Positions 45,830 to 56,323 of a stretch of DNA of 64,000 nucleotides are shown here, one piece after another. A model generated the notes under the pieces. The model did not search any database. It had not been told where the DNA came from and was given only the letters and a program-made list of their open reading frames with translations. Within the stretch, counting starts at the first letter, position 1. Every line of letters starts with the position of its first letter. Source of the DNA: Heligmosomoides polygyrus polygyrus (taxonomy: Eukaryota; Nematoda; Chromadorea; Rhabditida; Heligmosomidae); contig OX377202.1 of the NCBI GenBank assembly GCA_947396885.1, forward strand, positions 60,538,034-60,602,033. The letters are read 5' to 3'. Position numbers and translations under genes: made by a program.

Positions 45830-47107
45830 CCGTCCTTAACGTTTGATCCAGGCCAAAAAAACAAAACTTTCACTACCACCAACACTCCCTACATTCAGGT
45901 TCAACGGTTTACTAAAAGCAAGGTTAACGGAAAGTACAACCTACAAAATTTTGGTACTTCTATAACTTCCTCATCGTGTAGCAGCACATGTGCCATTTGT
46001 GGTATAATGGATGGCAACAACTATGTTGCCTGCCGCACAACAGATTTTATAATTCCAACCTATAAGAAAGGACAAGCAAACTGCGTGTCCGGTAATCTAG
46101 TTTACTGCCTCTCTTGTGCAGAGTGCGGCCAACAATATGTTGGTATAACTACAAGAAAACTTAAGATTAGAGTGAAAGAACATATAAATAACATAGTTAA
46201 AGATAAAGGAAATAAAATCTTTTACAAACATTTCCGCAACTCTTGTAGCAGCAAAAAATTCCATGTCAGTATATTGGACAATCTAGAGGAGAATAAAGAC
46301 ATCAATGTGCTGAAAGAAAAAGAGCGCTTTTGGAATGAGCTTCTCGTGACGGCATACCCGTTTGGTTTCAATGATAACATTAAAGGCTATGGAAACATTT
46401 CGCATATCACCAATCCTCTCTCGCATAAACCGAACCATCCTTTCTTTAGTTTACAAATAGTTAAAGTTCGAGCTAATAGAGGTAAAAAACGCAAGAATAA
46501 GAAAACCTCGGAACAAACTGATCCTAATAATATTATAAGTGAAGTGTCCCTCTTTCTCCATAATGTTAACAACACGCAGTATGATCTGTTCAGATTTGTA
46601 AAATCAAAACCAAAAAGTTTCATAATTGCATTGATTAAAATTACACTGAATAGTATGGAAGCTTTCAACATTCCTAAAGATAAAAAAATTCTATTATTCA
46701 GTTCTCTGTGCTATTTTCACTTTAGCTTTAATACAACAACATGTAAGGTCAGCGACAAAAATGATGCAATAAATGTTAAAATGCCATTCTACGACAAAAT
46801 TTTGGACTCATTTAATTTAAACAAATTTATTAACCATAAGAATGTGATTAAACTAATTGATGAGCATAGTAATATAATGTACAAACCCTTTAGAATTATT
46901 TATAAATACGAAGAACCCCTTTCAAAAAAAACTATCGTCAACTGTCGTCCCGTTGATCATCGAATTACTCGAGCGGGTGCCAGCAGCGTCTCCATTCGTC
47001 CCTGTCGCGTGCCAGAGTGGTCCAGTGGATCCTCCTCGCTCGAGGGACACGAAGAGCGTCATATCGGTCGTTCAGGGCTCTTCGTTAAAGCCCTGAACGA
47101 GCCCTGA
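45830..47107 (+). CDS. GIY-YIG endonuclease domain of a Penelope-like element
   Basis: The frame is open from 45830 (stop at 45827), with the first ATG at 46007 (366 residues). Just before the ATG is a TCAIC Cys pair. In ATG numbering, [10 protein letters not shown] (31-40) is the GIY-type strand with a Cxx[10 protein letters not shown] (43-51) is the YIG strand, R55 and H59 in KIRVKEH match the catalytic Arg and conserved His, and KERFWNEL (105-112) carries the Glu, followed by PFGFND (118-123). The rest, to about residue 312, is a Lys/Asn-rich linker. The last ~50 residues are not element sequence: they come from an RTE tail inserted antisense. The enzyme would nick target DNA to prime reverse transcription. 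Confidence 0.75.
   Translation, partial: PSLTFDPGQKNKTFTTTNTPYIQVQRFTKSKVNGKYNLQNFGTSITSSSCSSTCAICGIMDGNNYVACRTTDFIIPTYKKGQANCVSGNLVYCLSCAECGQQYVGITTRKLKIRVKEHINNIVKDKGNKIFYKHFRNSCSSKKFHVSILDNLEENKDINVLKEKERFWNELLVTAYPFGFNDNIKGYGNISHITNPLSHKPNHPFFSLQIVKVRANRGKKRKNKKTSEQTDPNNIISEVSLFLHNVNNTQYDLFRFVKSKPKSFIIALIKITLNSMEAFNIPKDKKILLFSSLCYFHFSFNTTTCKVSDKNDAINVKMPFYDKILDSFNLNKFINHKNVIKLIDEHSNIMYKPFRIIYKYEEPLSKKTIVNCRPVDHRITRAGASSVSIRPCRVPEWSSGSSSLEGHEERHIGRSGLFVKALNEP
46943..47090 (-). mobile_element. RTE-1-like 3' tail inserted antisense
   Basis: The plus strand here is the near-perfect reverse complement of about 54285-54430 of the RTE-1-like element (shared: CCAGCAGCGTCTCCATTCGT and GATCCTCCTCGCTCGAGGGA). 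It is a ~148-bp, 5'-truncated copy. At its truncated end, GTTCAGGGCT and AGCCCTGAAC face each other around 8 bases (47077-47104), suggesting snap-back synthesis during insertion. Confidence 0.85.
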
Positions 47108-47379
47108 AACTACTGATATCTTTAGAAATATTTCTCTCAAGTTAACTATGTACAACAATTTTTTATATTGTGCCCCCTTGATAAAGGGTCCTCCAATTAT
47201 GGAATTGTTTCCAAAAAACGTTATTTCGAAATAATCCGAAAAGAGATTGAAAATCTGAACAATTCTTCAAGCAATAATATATACATCCGATCCATAAAAT
47301 GATGTCAATGATATTGTAGCCAGGCATAATGCATTTATTTCCAGTATTAATTTAACCCACAATTGCGATGGAACTATAC

Positions 47380-48082
47380 TTCTCATCTACTGTATACCTA
47401 AGCTTCACAAGTGTCCAATTAATTTCAGATTCATAACAGGCGCTTCAAATAGTAGTGTTAAACCATTGGCTGTTGAAATAATGACGATACTAAGTCATTT
47501 CCATAAACATTTTAAGAACATGCTTACAATGCTTGCTGCAATATTGGTTGTTTAAAGAATTTTTGGTTCATCAACAACATAAACATTTCCAACGAAATCT
47601 GTTCTATCCAAGTCAAAAACCTTAAACTCTACTCAGCCGATTTTGTGGATATGTTTACTAACATACCACATGATATAATTATTAGAAACGTCACAGAAAT
47701 AATGAACATATGTTTTAAAAATGCTAATAAAAACTTTCTCATAGTGGATAATTACAAAGCCTTTTATGGAAACTCTCCTTCTAATAATAACAAACATAGA
47801 TCCTATAGAAAAGAAGAAATAATCTACATGATTGACTATTTATTACAAAATTCTTATTGTAAACTAGGTGGAGCTTTATATAAGCAACTCAAAGGCGTTC
47901 CACAAGGAGGTAACGCTAGCCCAATTATTGCCGATTTAACCCTTTCCTTTTTCGAATACAAATACGCTACCAAAAACACATTAATTAACAAAGTTTTTTG
48001 TCCATTCAGATATATGGACGATATACTTATTGTACATAATCTTGAAGAAACTAGGTTAGAGCAAATCATTTCCAAAACTTAA
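47380..48082 (+). pseudogene. Penelope-type reverse transcriptase, broken
   Basis: A first block near 47385-47510 reads IYCIPKLHKCPINFRFITG, the Penelope-family PKLHK...R.I motif. After a frame break the 47645 frame (145 residues, open somewhat upstream) has DFVDMFTNIPHD with the first catalytic Asp, QLKGVPQGGNASP (81-93) and FRYMDDIL (121-128), the YxDD active site. A stop at 48080 is followed by further remnants (FLDHTIKIVN near 48138). The enzyme would copy element RNA at the nick. Breaks make this copy inactive. Confidence 0.8.
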
Positions 48083-48294
48083 GAAAATTGTCTTGAGGTA
48101 AATAAAACTCATATTAATATACACCAATGCAATTTTCTAGACCATACTATTAAGATAGTGAACGACTGCATTTTCACTAAGCAGTACAATAAAACCGATA
48201 TTATTTTCCTTTTAAAGTAATTAGATTTCCTCATAGTAGTTGCTACACTAGCAATTCCCTTAAAAGAGGAATAATTTTAACTGAACCTCTACGA

Positions 48295-48513
48295 ATGTCA
48301 CGATGCTGCTCTATAAAAGAAGACTTTGTTGACAGACTTTGCAATTTGATTACCTCCTTGCTTCAATTACAGTACAATAAAGATCTAATTCTTCAACCCA
48401 TAGTTAAAAGTGTACTTAAACACAAAAATATCGCTTACAAATATGAACTTGCAGGTTCTTTCAAAGATATTTATCGATTCGTTAAACAACTTATCGACCA
48501 ACTGTCTATGTGA
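48295..48513 (+). pseudogene. C-terminal remnant of the Penelope-like protein
   Basis: A 72-residue frame beginning RCCSIKEDFVDRLCNLITSL and ending at TGA 48511. It continues the reverse transcriptase C-terminal region after the PLRMSR block. No GIY-YIG motif follows, supporting the N-terminal placement of the nuclease. Confidence 0.5.
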
Positions 48514-48753
48514 TGCATATCTTTCTATTTCTGGTTTAATTTTTGCCTCTGGCCCATGTATATCTACTACCTGTTTTTCTTTAGACAGTGACCTCATACG
48601 GGCATTGACAGATATTGCTACAGGCATTGACCTCCCCTGTAGGCCTCTCCCGCCGACCTCGACCTCTCTGCAACCAGGTCCCATAGGCAATACCCGCCCC
48701 TTCTGTCCTTGATTTTTTGCGTATAAAAACACAGCTCATGGCAACTCAAGTAT

Positions 48754-48800
48754 CGCAGTCACTCCCTGCCCTACTGATGATCCTCCGGGAGTGATTGTAT
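48754..48800 (+). ncRNA. Hammerhead-like fold at the Penelope-like 3' end, degenerate
   Basis: CTGATGA (48774-48780) matches the hammerhead core, followed by stem II TCC-TCCG-GGA (48781-48790, a UNCG-type tetraloop) and GTGA where GAAA is expected. The same bases can also pair as TCACTCCC/GGGAGTGA. The two changed core bases predict weak or no self-cutting. Confidence 0.4.
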
Positions 48801-48826
48801 TTCTTTCGGTTCTTTGCTTTAGTGAT

Positions 48827-48864
48827 TATATCCTGTATAGGGCTTAGAGGTGAAACAGGATATA
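48827..48864 (+). repeat. Hairpin near the Penelope-like 3' end
   Basis: TATATCCTGT and ACAGGATATA are perfect inverse arms around an 18-base loop. Confidence 0.8.
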
Positions 48865-49194
48865 ACTACTACTAAAATCCTCTTCTAAAATGGCTTCTTG
48901 CACACAAAAAAACTCCATTCTCTTATTGTCTTCTAAGTGCTATAAAAAACTGCGCAAAAAATTACAAACCTAAGCGGAGAGAACAAGCGCGCAAATGGCT
49001 ACTTTTTCACTTTTCACTTCAACGATCTAAAAATTGACAAAATTCATGATGTAAAAAGAAATGCAATACATGTTCTGATAGAGCAAATCATTCTCTTTCG
49101 AAAACTATGCGGCGCTATGCAAGAGACCGCCGGCGAAATCTGCAGTGAATCGTTGAAAAAAAAACAGCAAGGACTTATGGGACAACCTAATATT

Positions 49195-51521
49195 ACTCCG
49201 CAAGCACTGTCCGCGTTCTTCGCCCGCTTTCCGTCAGATCGTCCCTCACCTCATTGCTTTGCATCCCTTCGCATTGCGCTGCTCAAGAATGCTCTACGCA
49301 TCCAAGTGACTGAGGTGTCCCGCAACGTGCGCGCAGTGAGACGTCCTTCCGGCAGGCGGAGGGGAGATCGCCCAGCGGTAGTCGTCCCTGGTTCTCAGGG
49401 TTTCATGCTTGCAGGGACGATTAATTTTTACCTGGATTGGCTGCAAAGACCAAATTCCAACTCAGGTTGACGTCAAAACATTCGAATTACCTGCCCTACA
49501 CTACATCTCGTAGAAGTGGAATGTGTAGCGCCTCACAAACACGAGGGGTTCATTGACTCCATTATCTATCCTTCATCGCTTACATATCAATAGCACCATT
49601 GCGGAAATCCTACACCTATTAGCTGTTCTTCATCCTTCATGTCTTAGTTTATAGGTTAAATATACATTCAAGATGCCTAATGCTGAGATGAATGCTAGAT
49701 ACAAATGCAGCCTCCTCCCGCTATAGCGCCTCCGGATAATACGCGACTCCCGATATAACGCTGTGTTTTCGGGAACCGGCCAGCCTGCCTTTAATGCAAA
49801 CCACCTCCGCTTAACACACATCGATATAACGCTACTCCCTTATGGGGCAGTTCTGAGAGGAGGTCTGCGTTCAAAGTGACTCTCCTTATAACGCGACCAG
49901 TGCTAAGTTCCGGTCCTACACAGAAAATTAAGACGAGCGGGATGCAGACTGCGTTCGTGACCACACTTACCTTCCCACTGCCTGGTGACGAAGTGCACCC
50001 GTACAACAAAGTATTAGCTGCACATCGACGTTTTTCGCGCGTACGCGGCCCAGAAAGGTCCTGTTCATACTTGGCGAGTTTTCCACTAGTGCCTTTGCGG
50101 CCTACCTCGAAGATATCTGTTTTTGTTGCAGTGGATTCTGCTGCACCGATAACTTGTGCATAACTCACCGCAAACAGGATTTCTGCTGTCAATCAAAGGC
50201 AAATCGCAAGGCTCTGGAGGAGTGCGGTGCGCGATTTCCTTCAAAATGGCTAATTTCCTGCACTTCGCAATAAGCTCTAAGTCGTTGTTCGCCCTAGAAA
50301 ATTTAAATTAAAATAATAGAATGAATCTATAAAATTTAAATTTAATATCTTTTAAATGTTGCTGCCCGACTCATCCCGATATAGGCGTGAGTGCTAATTG
50401 GCCCCACAAGGAGTGGATGCTGTGTCTGATCAAACAGCGCAGATGATGTAATGGCGTAGCTTCCTGCTCAGTGAGCAGAGGTGCGTGTTCGGATTCCGCC
50501 TGGTGCTAGAGTTGGGCAACAAAACGCCGTTATAACAACTTCGTCCTGCAAGGATTACATGACTCAATTGCAAGCATCGAACACTTGAAAGTCAGAAGAA
50601 GGAGAAAGAAGACGCGAATCGTCTAGCCACACGATCTGAACTTGGCACCACGAAGTCTGTTCAGAGGTACAAAGCTGTCAAAAAGGCACAGCTGCGGGCA
50701 GACGGTGCGAAAGCAAGGTTAGAGAGCAAAGACCGTACATCGGCGAAAAACAGCCGATAATTAGCAGAAGTACCTGGAAGAGAAGAAAGCTGCCTGAAAG
50801 ACCATGGTCGCTGAAAAGGCCGTTCATTATGAGGATGCTCGCTGGATGACTTACCTCACGACACGTCACTTTCCCATGTCATTAACGTCATACAGTTTGA
50901 TGCTCTTATGTCTTCAGGTCGCCTCTTGATGCATTCTTGGTTTGTGGAGTAGAACAGCTGCTATGTGGTTCCTTGCATTGACCTTCTGGGAGCATTGACC
51001 GAGTGCCATGGGGGCTCCCACACTCATCAGCGAGCCAGCACGGAATCGCTGATTTGAGAAGGAAGCCGCAATAAGGGAATGCGTGCGCAAGCAGCGCGGA
51101 GCTCCCAGAGTGCGTCGCCCTCCACAAGGGACATAGGCAGTGTAGGGTGAGCAGGTGCGCCAGGACAAAAACTATTCAACTTCAGTGCGACACAAACGGA
51201 TTTTTCATGTTAGCAGCAGTGAGGGAGCCCAATTAGTCAGTAACCAATCCGTTTGGGATGCCCAGCCAATGGAGTGGGTTCTCCAAGACTCTTCATAGAT
51301 CATGCTGGATTAATTGTAAGATATAAAGTTCGGCGTTATCAATCCGTTTGCGGGATGCGCCACGCATTCATTTTGCAACAGCCGACGTATCTTTTGGTAC
51401 TGGGCGGAAAAAGGACAAACGAACACCTTTTCCGCCGATTTTCTATCGCGCTCTTCGAATTGAGTGCACTGGGAAATGAAAAGCATAATCGAGATCATGC
51501 ACTTTCCCAATTTATTTCAGT
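49195..51521. other. No recognised gene; TATAACGC-repeat patch
   Basis: Between 49735 and 49900 the string 'ATAACGC' or 'AATACGC' recurs about four times, twice as GATATAACGCT and once as TTATAACGCGACC. This repeat style is seen near the ends of Tigger/jerky-type pogo elements, but no transposase is present. A weak tRNA-like B-box (TGTTCGGATTCC) lies near 50488. The frame ending at 51558 runs to the target site of the RTE-1-like element. I recognise no product. Confidence 0.35.
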
Positions 51522-51594
51522 AGTCTATATTCCGCCTGATGCACGGAGAGGCTGCTAAAATCTAAAATCTCAGGGCCTAACCAGGCTGCGCAAA

Positions 51595-52524
51595 TTGAGA
51601 AGGACTAGGATGACGATCTGTACTTACAACGCCCGCACACTTGCATCGGAAGCATCCGTCGAGAACCTGATGATGCAAGCCAGGAAGATTAAGTACGACG
51701 TCATCGGACTGACCGAGACGAGAAGACACCACCCCCTACACGCCGCCTACGACTCCGGAGAAGAACTGTTCCTCGGAACATGCGACAGCAGGGGAGTAGG
51801 CGGCGTTGGTGTCCTCGTCAACACGCACTTGGCCATGAACATCGATTCGTACGAGTCTCTGACAACCCGAATCGGACGTCTGCGATTGAAGCGATGTGGC
51901 TCCGTGCCAGCTTTGACTGTATTCATCGCGTATGCCCCAACATTCGACTACGACGACGAAGAGGTCGAAGTCTTCTACGTGGAGCTGGAGAAGTTCTATA
52001 AGGAAGATCACAATTTCTACAAGGTGATCGTCGGCGACTTCAACGCCAAGATCGGCCCGCGAAGGTCGCCGGAAGAACTTCACATCGGAACCCACGGTTT
52101 TGAGTGGAACGAGCAAGGTGAAAGGCTGTCTGAGTTTATCATGTCGGCCAAGACCATCCATGGAAACTCACAGTTCCAGAAGCCTCCCTCACTACGATGG
52201 ACCTGGGAATCCCCCGGTGGCCAGTTCCACAACGAGATCGACCACATCATCTTCAATCGCAAGTATTGCCTGACCGACGTCTCCGTTGTCCCAAGTTCTA
52301 CACGGGATCGGACCACCGCCTCCTTCACGCGAGGTTTCGCTTTTCGCGTCAAGGAGAGAAGGCCGCGAAGTTCAAGAAGAGGAATCCCAGAACGACCATC
52401 AACTGGGACCTCTACACCTCTCTTGTCGGCCTTTGGGAAGATGCCGTCATGGACAACGTCGATGAGGAATACGACCGCTTCGTGCACCATCTCCACGATA
52501 GTGCTAAGGGAGCCGAGAGCTTGA
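51595..52524 (+). pseudogene. RTE-1-like endonuclease region
   Basis: Starts MRRTRMTICTYNARTL, the usual N-terminus with the Asn of the active site. Further APE-nuclease motifs are GLTETRRH (Glu), VFIAYAP, VGDFNAKIG (Asp, Asn) and NEIDHIIF (Asp). A one-base shift near 52297 breaks the frame just before the final motif. The YTGSDHRLL block with the catalytic His is found in the adjacent frame (52197-52610). Without the shift the endonuclease would look complete. Confidence 0.85.
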
Positions 52525-52610
52525 AGACCACCAAGAGACGCCTGTCTCCGGAAGCTCTGAGCTTATACGCCAGCGTGCAGCAGCACGAGAGTCAGGCAAC
52601 TACCAGCTGA

Positions 52611-53812
52611 CGTCCGGCTTGCGAACTATGCAGAGCGGCGATAAAGGAAGATCTCAAGGAGAGAAGGGCAGAAGTGTTGGCTGAAACAGCAGAGGCAGGG
52701 TTGAGCATCCGCAATGCCCGCCGAAACTTCGCCAACTTCAAGACCAAGATGACCGCTCTCCGACGTCCTGACGGAGCCGTCACCTCCTCCAGAAGGACCA
52801 TGGAGAAGGTCATCCACGACTTCTACTCCGATCTCTTCGATATCCACGTCCACTTGCCCCCATGCCATCTTCCGCAGGATGGATACGTCGTCCCCTTTGT
52901 TCTCACTTCCGAGATCCAACACGCCATCTCGTCGGTGAAGAAACGTACAGCACCCGGCCCTGACAGGATCAGACCCGAACACCTGATGAACCTCCCGCCA
53001 GCGCTCATCAACACCCTGGCGCGGCTCTTCACACGATACCTGTCGGAGTGCAAGGCTCCATCTCAGTGGAAAACCAGCAAGACCATATTGCTGTACAAGA
53101 AGGGAGACGTGCACGACATTGGCAACTATCGCCCGATCTGCCTGCTGTCCGTAGTCTACAAGCTGTTCACTCGAGTGATCCTGAATAGGATTAGCAGAAC
53201 GCTGGACGAAGGACAGCCATGTGAGCAAGCAGGATTTCGGAGAGGATTCAGCACGATCGACGACATACACACCATTACGAAGCTCATCGAAGTGTCGCGT
53301 ATGAGCTGCCGCTTTGCCTTACGTTCATCGACCTGAGGAAGGCATTCGACTCCGTCGAGACTGAAGCGGTCATCGACGCCCTGCTCACTCAGGGTGTTCC
53401 TACTCAGTACATCAGAGTCCTTCGAGAGCTATACTGTGGATTCACGACCAAGATCTCACCATTCTACAACGACGTCGCCATCGACGTAAGGAGAGGGGTT
53501 CGGCAAGGGGATACCATATCCCCGAAGCTCTTCAGCGCCACCCTCGAAAACGTCATGCGCGAACTAGAATGGGAAGACATAGGAGTGAAGGTCGACGGCC
53601 AGCAGCTGCACCATCTTCGTTTCGCTGACGACATCGTGCTCATAACACCGAGCATCAACCAGGCGGAGCGAATGCTGGCCGACTTCGATCGTGTATGTGG
53701 GAATGTGGGACCGCAGATGAATCTTACGAAGACGATGTTCATGAGGAACGGACAAGTTTCTGATGCCCCATTCTCGCTCAAAGGAACGAACATCTCCGAA
53801 TGCTCCAGCTAG
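52611..53812 (+). pseudogene. RTE-1-like reverse transcriptase region
   Basis: The frame at 52674-53336 carries TAPGPDRIRPEHL, NYRPICLLSVVYKLFTRVI and QAGFRRGFSTIDDIHT. A shift near 53300 moves to the frame with FIDLRKAFDSVE (motif A Asp), VRQGDTISPKLF (motif B) and LRFADDIVLI (motif C, the catalytic Asp pair, 53624-53653). The frame ends at 53812 just after the LKGTNISEC block. All reverse transcriptase motifs survive but not in one frame. Confidence 0.88.
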
Positions 53813-54435
53813 CTGGGTCGCGAAGTCAATATGGCCAACGACCTAGCGCCGGAGCTGAGCAGGAGGAAACAACGGCTTCGAGAGCTTTCAAGAGCGTCGA
53901 AGGAGTTGCAAAGAAGACGAAGAACGTCCGACTCCGTGCCCACCTATTCAACTTCACTGTTCTTCCTGCCCTAATATACGCCTCAGAGACCTGGGCTATA
54001 CGAAAGCAGAATGAACACGCGATCAGCGTCGCGCAGCGTGGATTCGAGAGGACGATGCTCGGAGTGACACGACTCACGCAAGTGAGAGAAGGCTTCCGGA
54101 GTTCCGAGCTTCGCCGACGCTCGAAGATCAGAGACGCTGTCGCGTGGGCCAAGTTGTCGAAAATTAGGTGGGCCGGCCACGTAATGCGCTTCGCAGACAC
54201 CCGCTGGACGAGAGCCGTTACCGACTGGATTCCCCGGGATGTCAAGAGAACACCGGGACGCCCACAAACGCGTTGGTCGGACTTCTTCGTGAATGCCCTG
54301 AACGACCGCTATGACGCTCTTCGTGTCCCTCGAGCGAGGAGGATCCATTGGACCACTCTGGCACGCAACAGGGACGAATGGAGACGCTGCTGGCGCCCGC
54401 TCGAGGAAGATCATCATCAACGGGACGACAGGTGA
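53800..54435 (+). pseudogene. RTE-1-like C-terminal region
   Basis: After a shift near 53810, the C-terminal part continues: LIYASETWAIRKQNEHAIS, RTMLGVTRL, IRWAGHVMRFADTRWT, GRPQTRWSDFF and EWRRCWRPLEEDHHQRDDR then stop. This is the standard RTE tail. The ATG at 53800 is not a real start. Confidence 0.85.
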
Positions 54436-54695
54436 TACAGGAGATACAGTCTATATTCTGGCTGATGCACCTTCACAGGAGACATTTGCATCCAAATAAT
54501 CTGAGCCTCTAATCAGCCAGAAAGAAGATATTGAGTCCACTAGTAGATTAATTGCCTGCTTTATATCTAAGACTGTAATATTTGAATACTCTAGTTCTTG
54601 TAACGATCCTTTACCCTCAATGACACCAATTTTCGGATTTTTTTCGATTTTGGGAAAGTCTAGTTTTCACTGGACTGAAAAAGAGCAAAGAAGCG

Positions 54696-55584
54696 TTGTC
54701 TAGTTTTAGAATTCCAGGATTATGGACGATTATACTTTTTCGTTTGTTCAGCGCGTTAAGCGGAGAGGGAATTCTGCCTGGAATTCTCCAGTTCTTGCAC
54801 GCTCTCAAAATTGCCCACATGACACCTTTTTTAGCCGCTTATTTTTTCGCGGTCGACGTGACCACAGAGTTACTTTCTGGAGTAAGGAAATTTATAGTTT
54901 CGGAGAACAATGAAAGCTCCTTGCACACCTCCACATGTGGATTTTACGCCACGTTACAAGTGTCTTCTGCCGTCTAAATATGTGTCAGATCGGCTGCTGA
55001 AACAAACGTAATGCCATCCAAAGATTGCTCCAAATGTTCGAGATAACGTGCGTGTATTTGCTAGTCCGAGCGGTCGTTAAATTCCATTATTTTCCTTATT
55101 TTCTAATTTAAACCGCATGTTTCCGGGCGAAATATCGTCACGTCCGGATCCGGCCACAGATTGGTTTCGAAGAGTCAGTATCTGTGGAAGGTGAGCTGGT
55201 CTTTAGATGCGGAGTGTAGCTTCTACTTCTGCTTCGCACCGGACTTGCTAGTGTCCAGGAGCTCAATTTCGCAGTTTTCGCTATGCCTTCGCTCGAATGC
55301 TTCATAAAGCAGTGCCGTGGTCTTCGAAGGTTCTAGTATGGCATTGGTTTCAGAATTCAGGAGAAAATCAGTTGCGTCTTTTAATCCCTCAAAGTGGTGC
55401 AGCAGATCTTAAACAACTTCAGTCGAGTAGTTCCGCGTGGACTTGCTCCAGTGCTAGAAACGAGGTGCTAGACGTCTTGGATATCGAAACGCAAGCCAGT
55501 GTTCCTTCCTATAAGCACTCGAAGTAGAAAGCATACATATATTACGCTCCTCCCATCAGAATTAAAGAGGGGTTCGTTTTTTTT
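54696..55584 (+). other. Unassigned stretch with two short frames
   Basis: 54696-54977 encodes a hydrophobic 93-residue frame (LWTIILFRLFSAL, FLAAYFFAVDV). 55297-55527 encodes 76 residues ending ARNEVLDVLDIETQASVPSYKHSK, with partly exon-like composition. No splice-consistent model was found and no function is assigned. Confidence 0.25.
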
Positions 55585-55890
55585 GGGCGCGTGTAGCGCA
55601 GTCGGAGGAGGCGCGACTGTCGCGTGCACCCGATACTAGCTTCCTGGTTCGGATTTCACGCCCAGGCCAACCAAGCCGTCAATCCCTCCGGGGTCGGTGA
55701 ATTGGTACCAGGCTTGTCTGGGAAGGATAAAGCGCTGACTTGTTCATCGGCTGGCCACCGCAAGTCATTGTATGGCCAAATACGCATTCATGTCGCCTCC
55801 ACGACATCCTGTAGAAGTAGAATGCGCTGGCGCATCCCAAAAGGGATTGAGTAACGCCGTCCTTTACCCTTTATCCTTTATCCTTTATCG
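55585..55890 (+). repeat. tRNA-derived SINE, copy 2 (best preserved)
   Basis: Begins with a foldable tRNA-like head: GGGCGCG...CACGCCC can pair as an acceptor stem, with A-box TAGCGCAGTCGG (55594-55605) and B-box GGTTCGGATTTC (55646-55657). The body is shared with 7556-7860. The tail is about three TTTATCC repeats (55865-55890). At ~306 bp it has normal SINE size. The anticodon region is too altered to name the parent tRNA. Confidence 0.85.
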
Positions 55891-56323
55891 TTTTTTTGAG
55901 AAGTGGCATCTTTCTTGAAAGTTTTTCGCATCAAAAGAAGTGCTTCTCCGTCGGTTATTCTTTGGCGCTCTTATGTTGTCTTTTCGAATGCGGCCCTAAA
56001 AGTAATGATGTTATAATGCTAGATAGTGTCAAAATATTTTGCTTCTTTTGGATAGCATTGCTGGTTTTCCAGTTTAGCGTGGTCATGCATTTTATGTAAG
56101 TTGCTAGTGATAGGCTTCTGTTGTAAAGGGTAGTCTGAGGCACTGTTCGCCGCCGCAATCTTATATGAGTGCCATTATTAACCTCGAACTGCCTCTCTCC
56201 TAACAAGGTCTCTACTTCCACTCTAAAATGATATCTCACACCGATATTCCGGAGTTGCTGATTTCGTAAACGCTGGTTTAACCGACTCTGTTCCGAGCCC
56301 AGAAGTCGCCAATTGTCTCAGAA

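Larger units (their letters stand above)
45430..48890 (+). mobile_element. Penelope-like retroelement with N-terminal GIY-YIG nuclease (Naiad-like)
   Basis: Domain order on the plus strand is Cys-rich N-terminus and GIY-YIG nuclease (45830-47107), then Penelope-type reverse transcriptase (about 47380-48082), then thumb/C-terminal remnants (48100-48513), with no nuclease after it. This permuted order is known from the Chlamys/Naiad group of Penelope-like elements. The copy is damaged by an antisense RTE tail (46943-47090) and several stops and shifts. The exact ends are unclear. A hammerhead-like core lies near the 3' end. Confidence 0.75.
44131..49190. mobile_element. mariner-type element carrying internal insertions
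   Basis: Ends TTAGGTTGTCCCACAAGTCC and GGACTTATGGGACAACCTAA are inverted, with TA at both flanks (44129-44130 and 49191-49192). Such ends are typical of mariner. The left ~1 kb (44131-45145) is a palindrome. Its right arm (44880-45145) recurs as a near-copy at 48905-49165 next to the true right end, and everything between the two right arms (45146-48900) looks foreign, including a Penelope-like element. No mariner transposase is present. Confidence 0.75.
51545..54447 (+). mobile_element. RTE-1-like non-LTR retrotransposon, frameshifted
   Basis: Flanked by a 23-bp target duplication, AGTCTATATTC...CTGATGCAC (51522-51544 and 54448-54470, 21/23 identical). It contains one coding region for endonuclease plus reverse transcriptase broken by about three or four shifts. 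The 3' tail is short (GTGATACAGGAGATAC). Its motifs (FADD, EWRRCWRPLEEDHH) differ from the 36830-39679 element (YADD), so it is a separate family. Derived fragments lie at 46943-47090 and 60690-61990. Confidence 0.9.
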
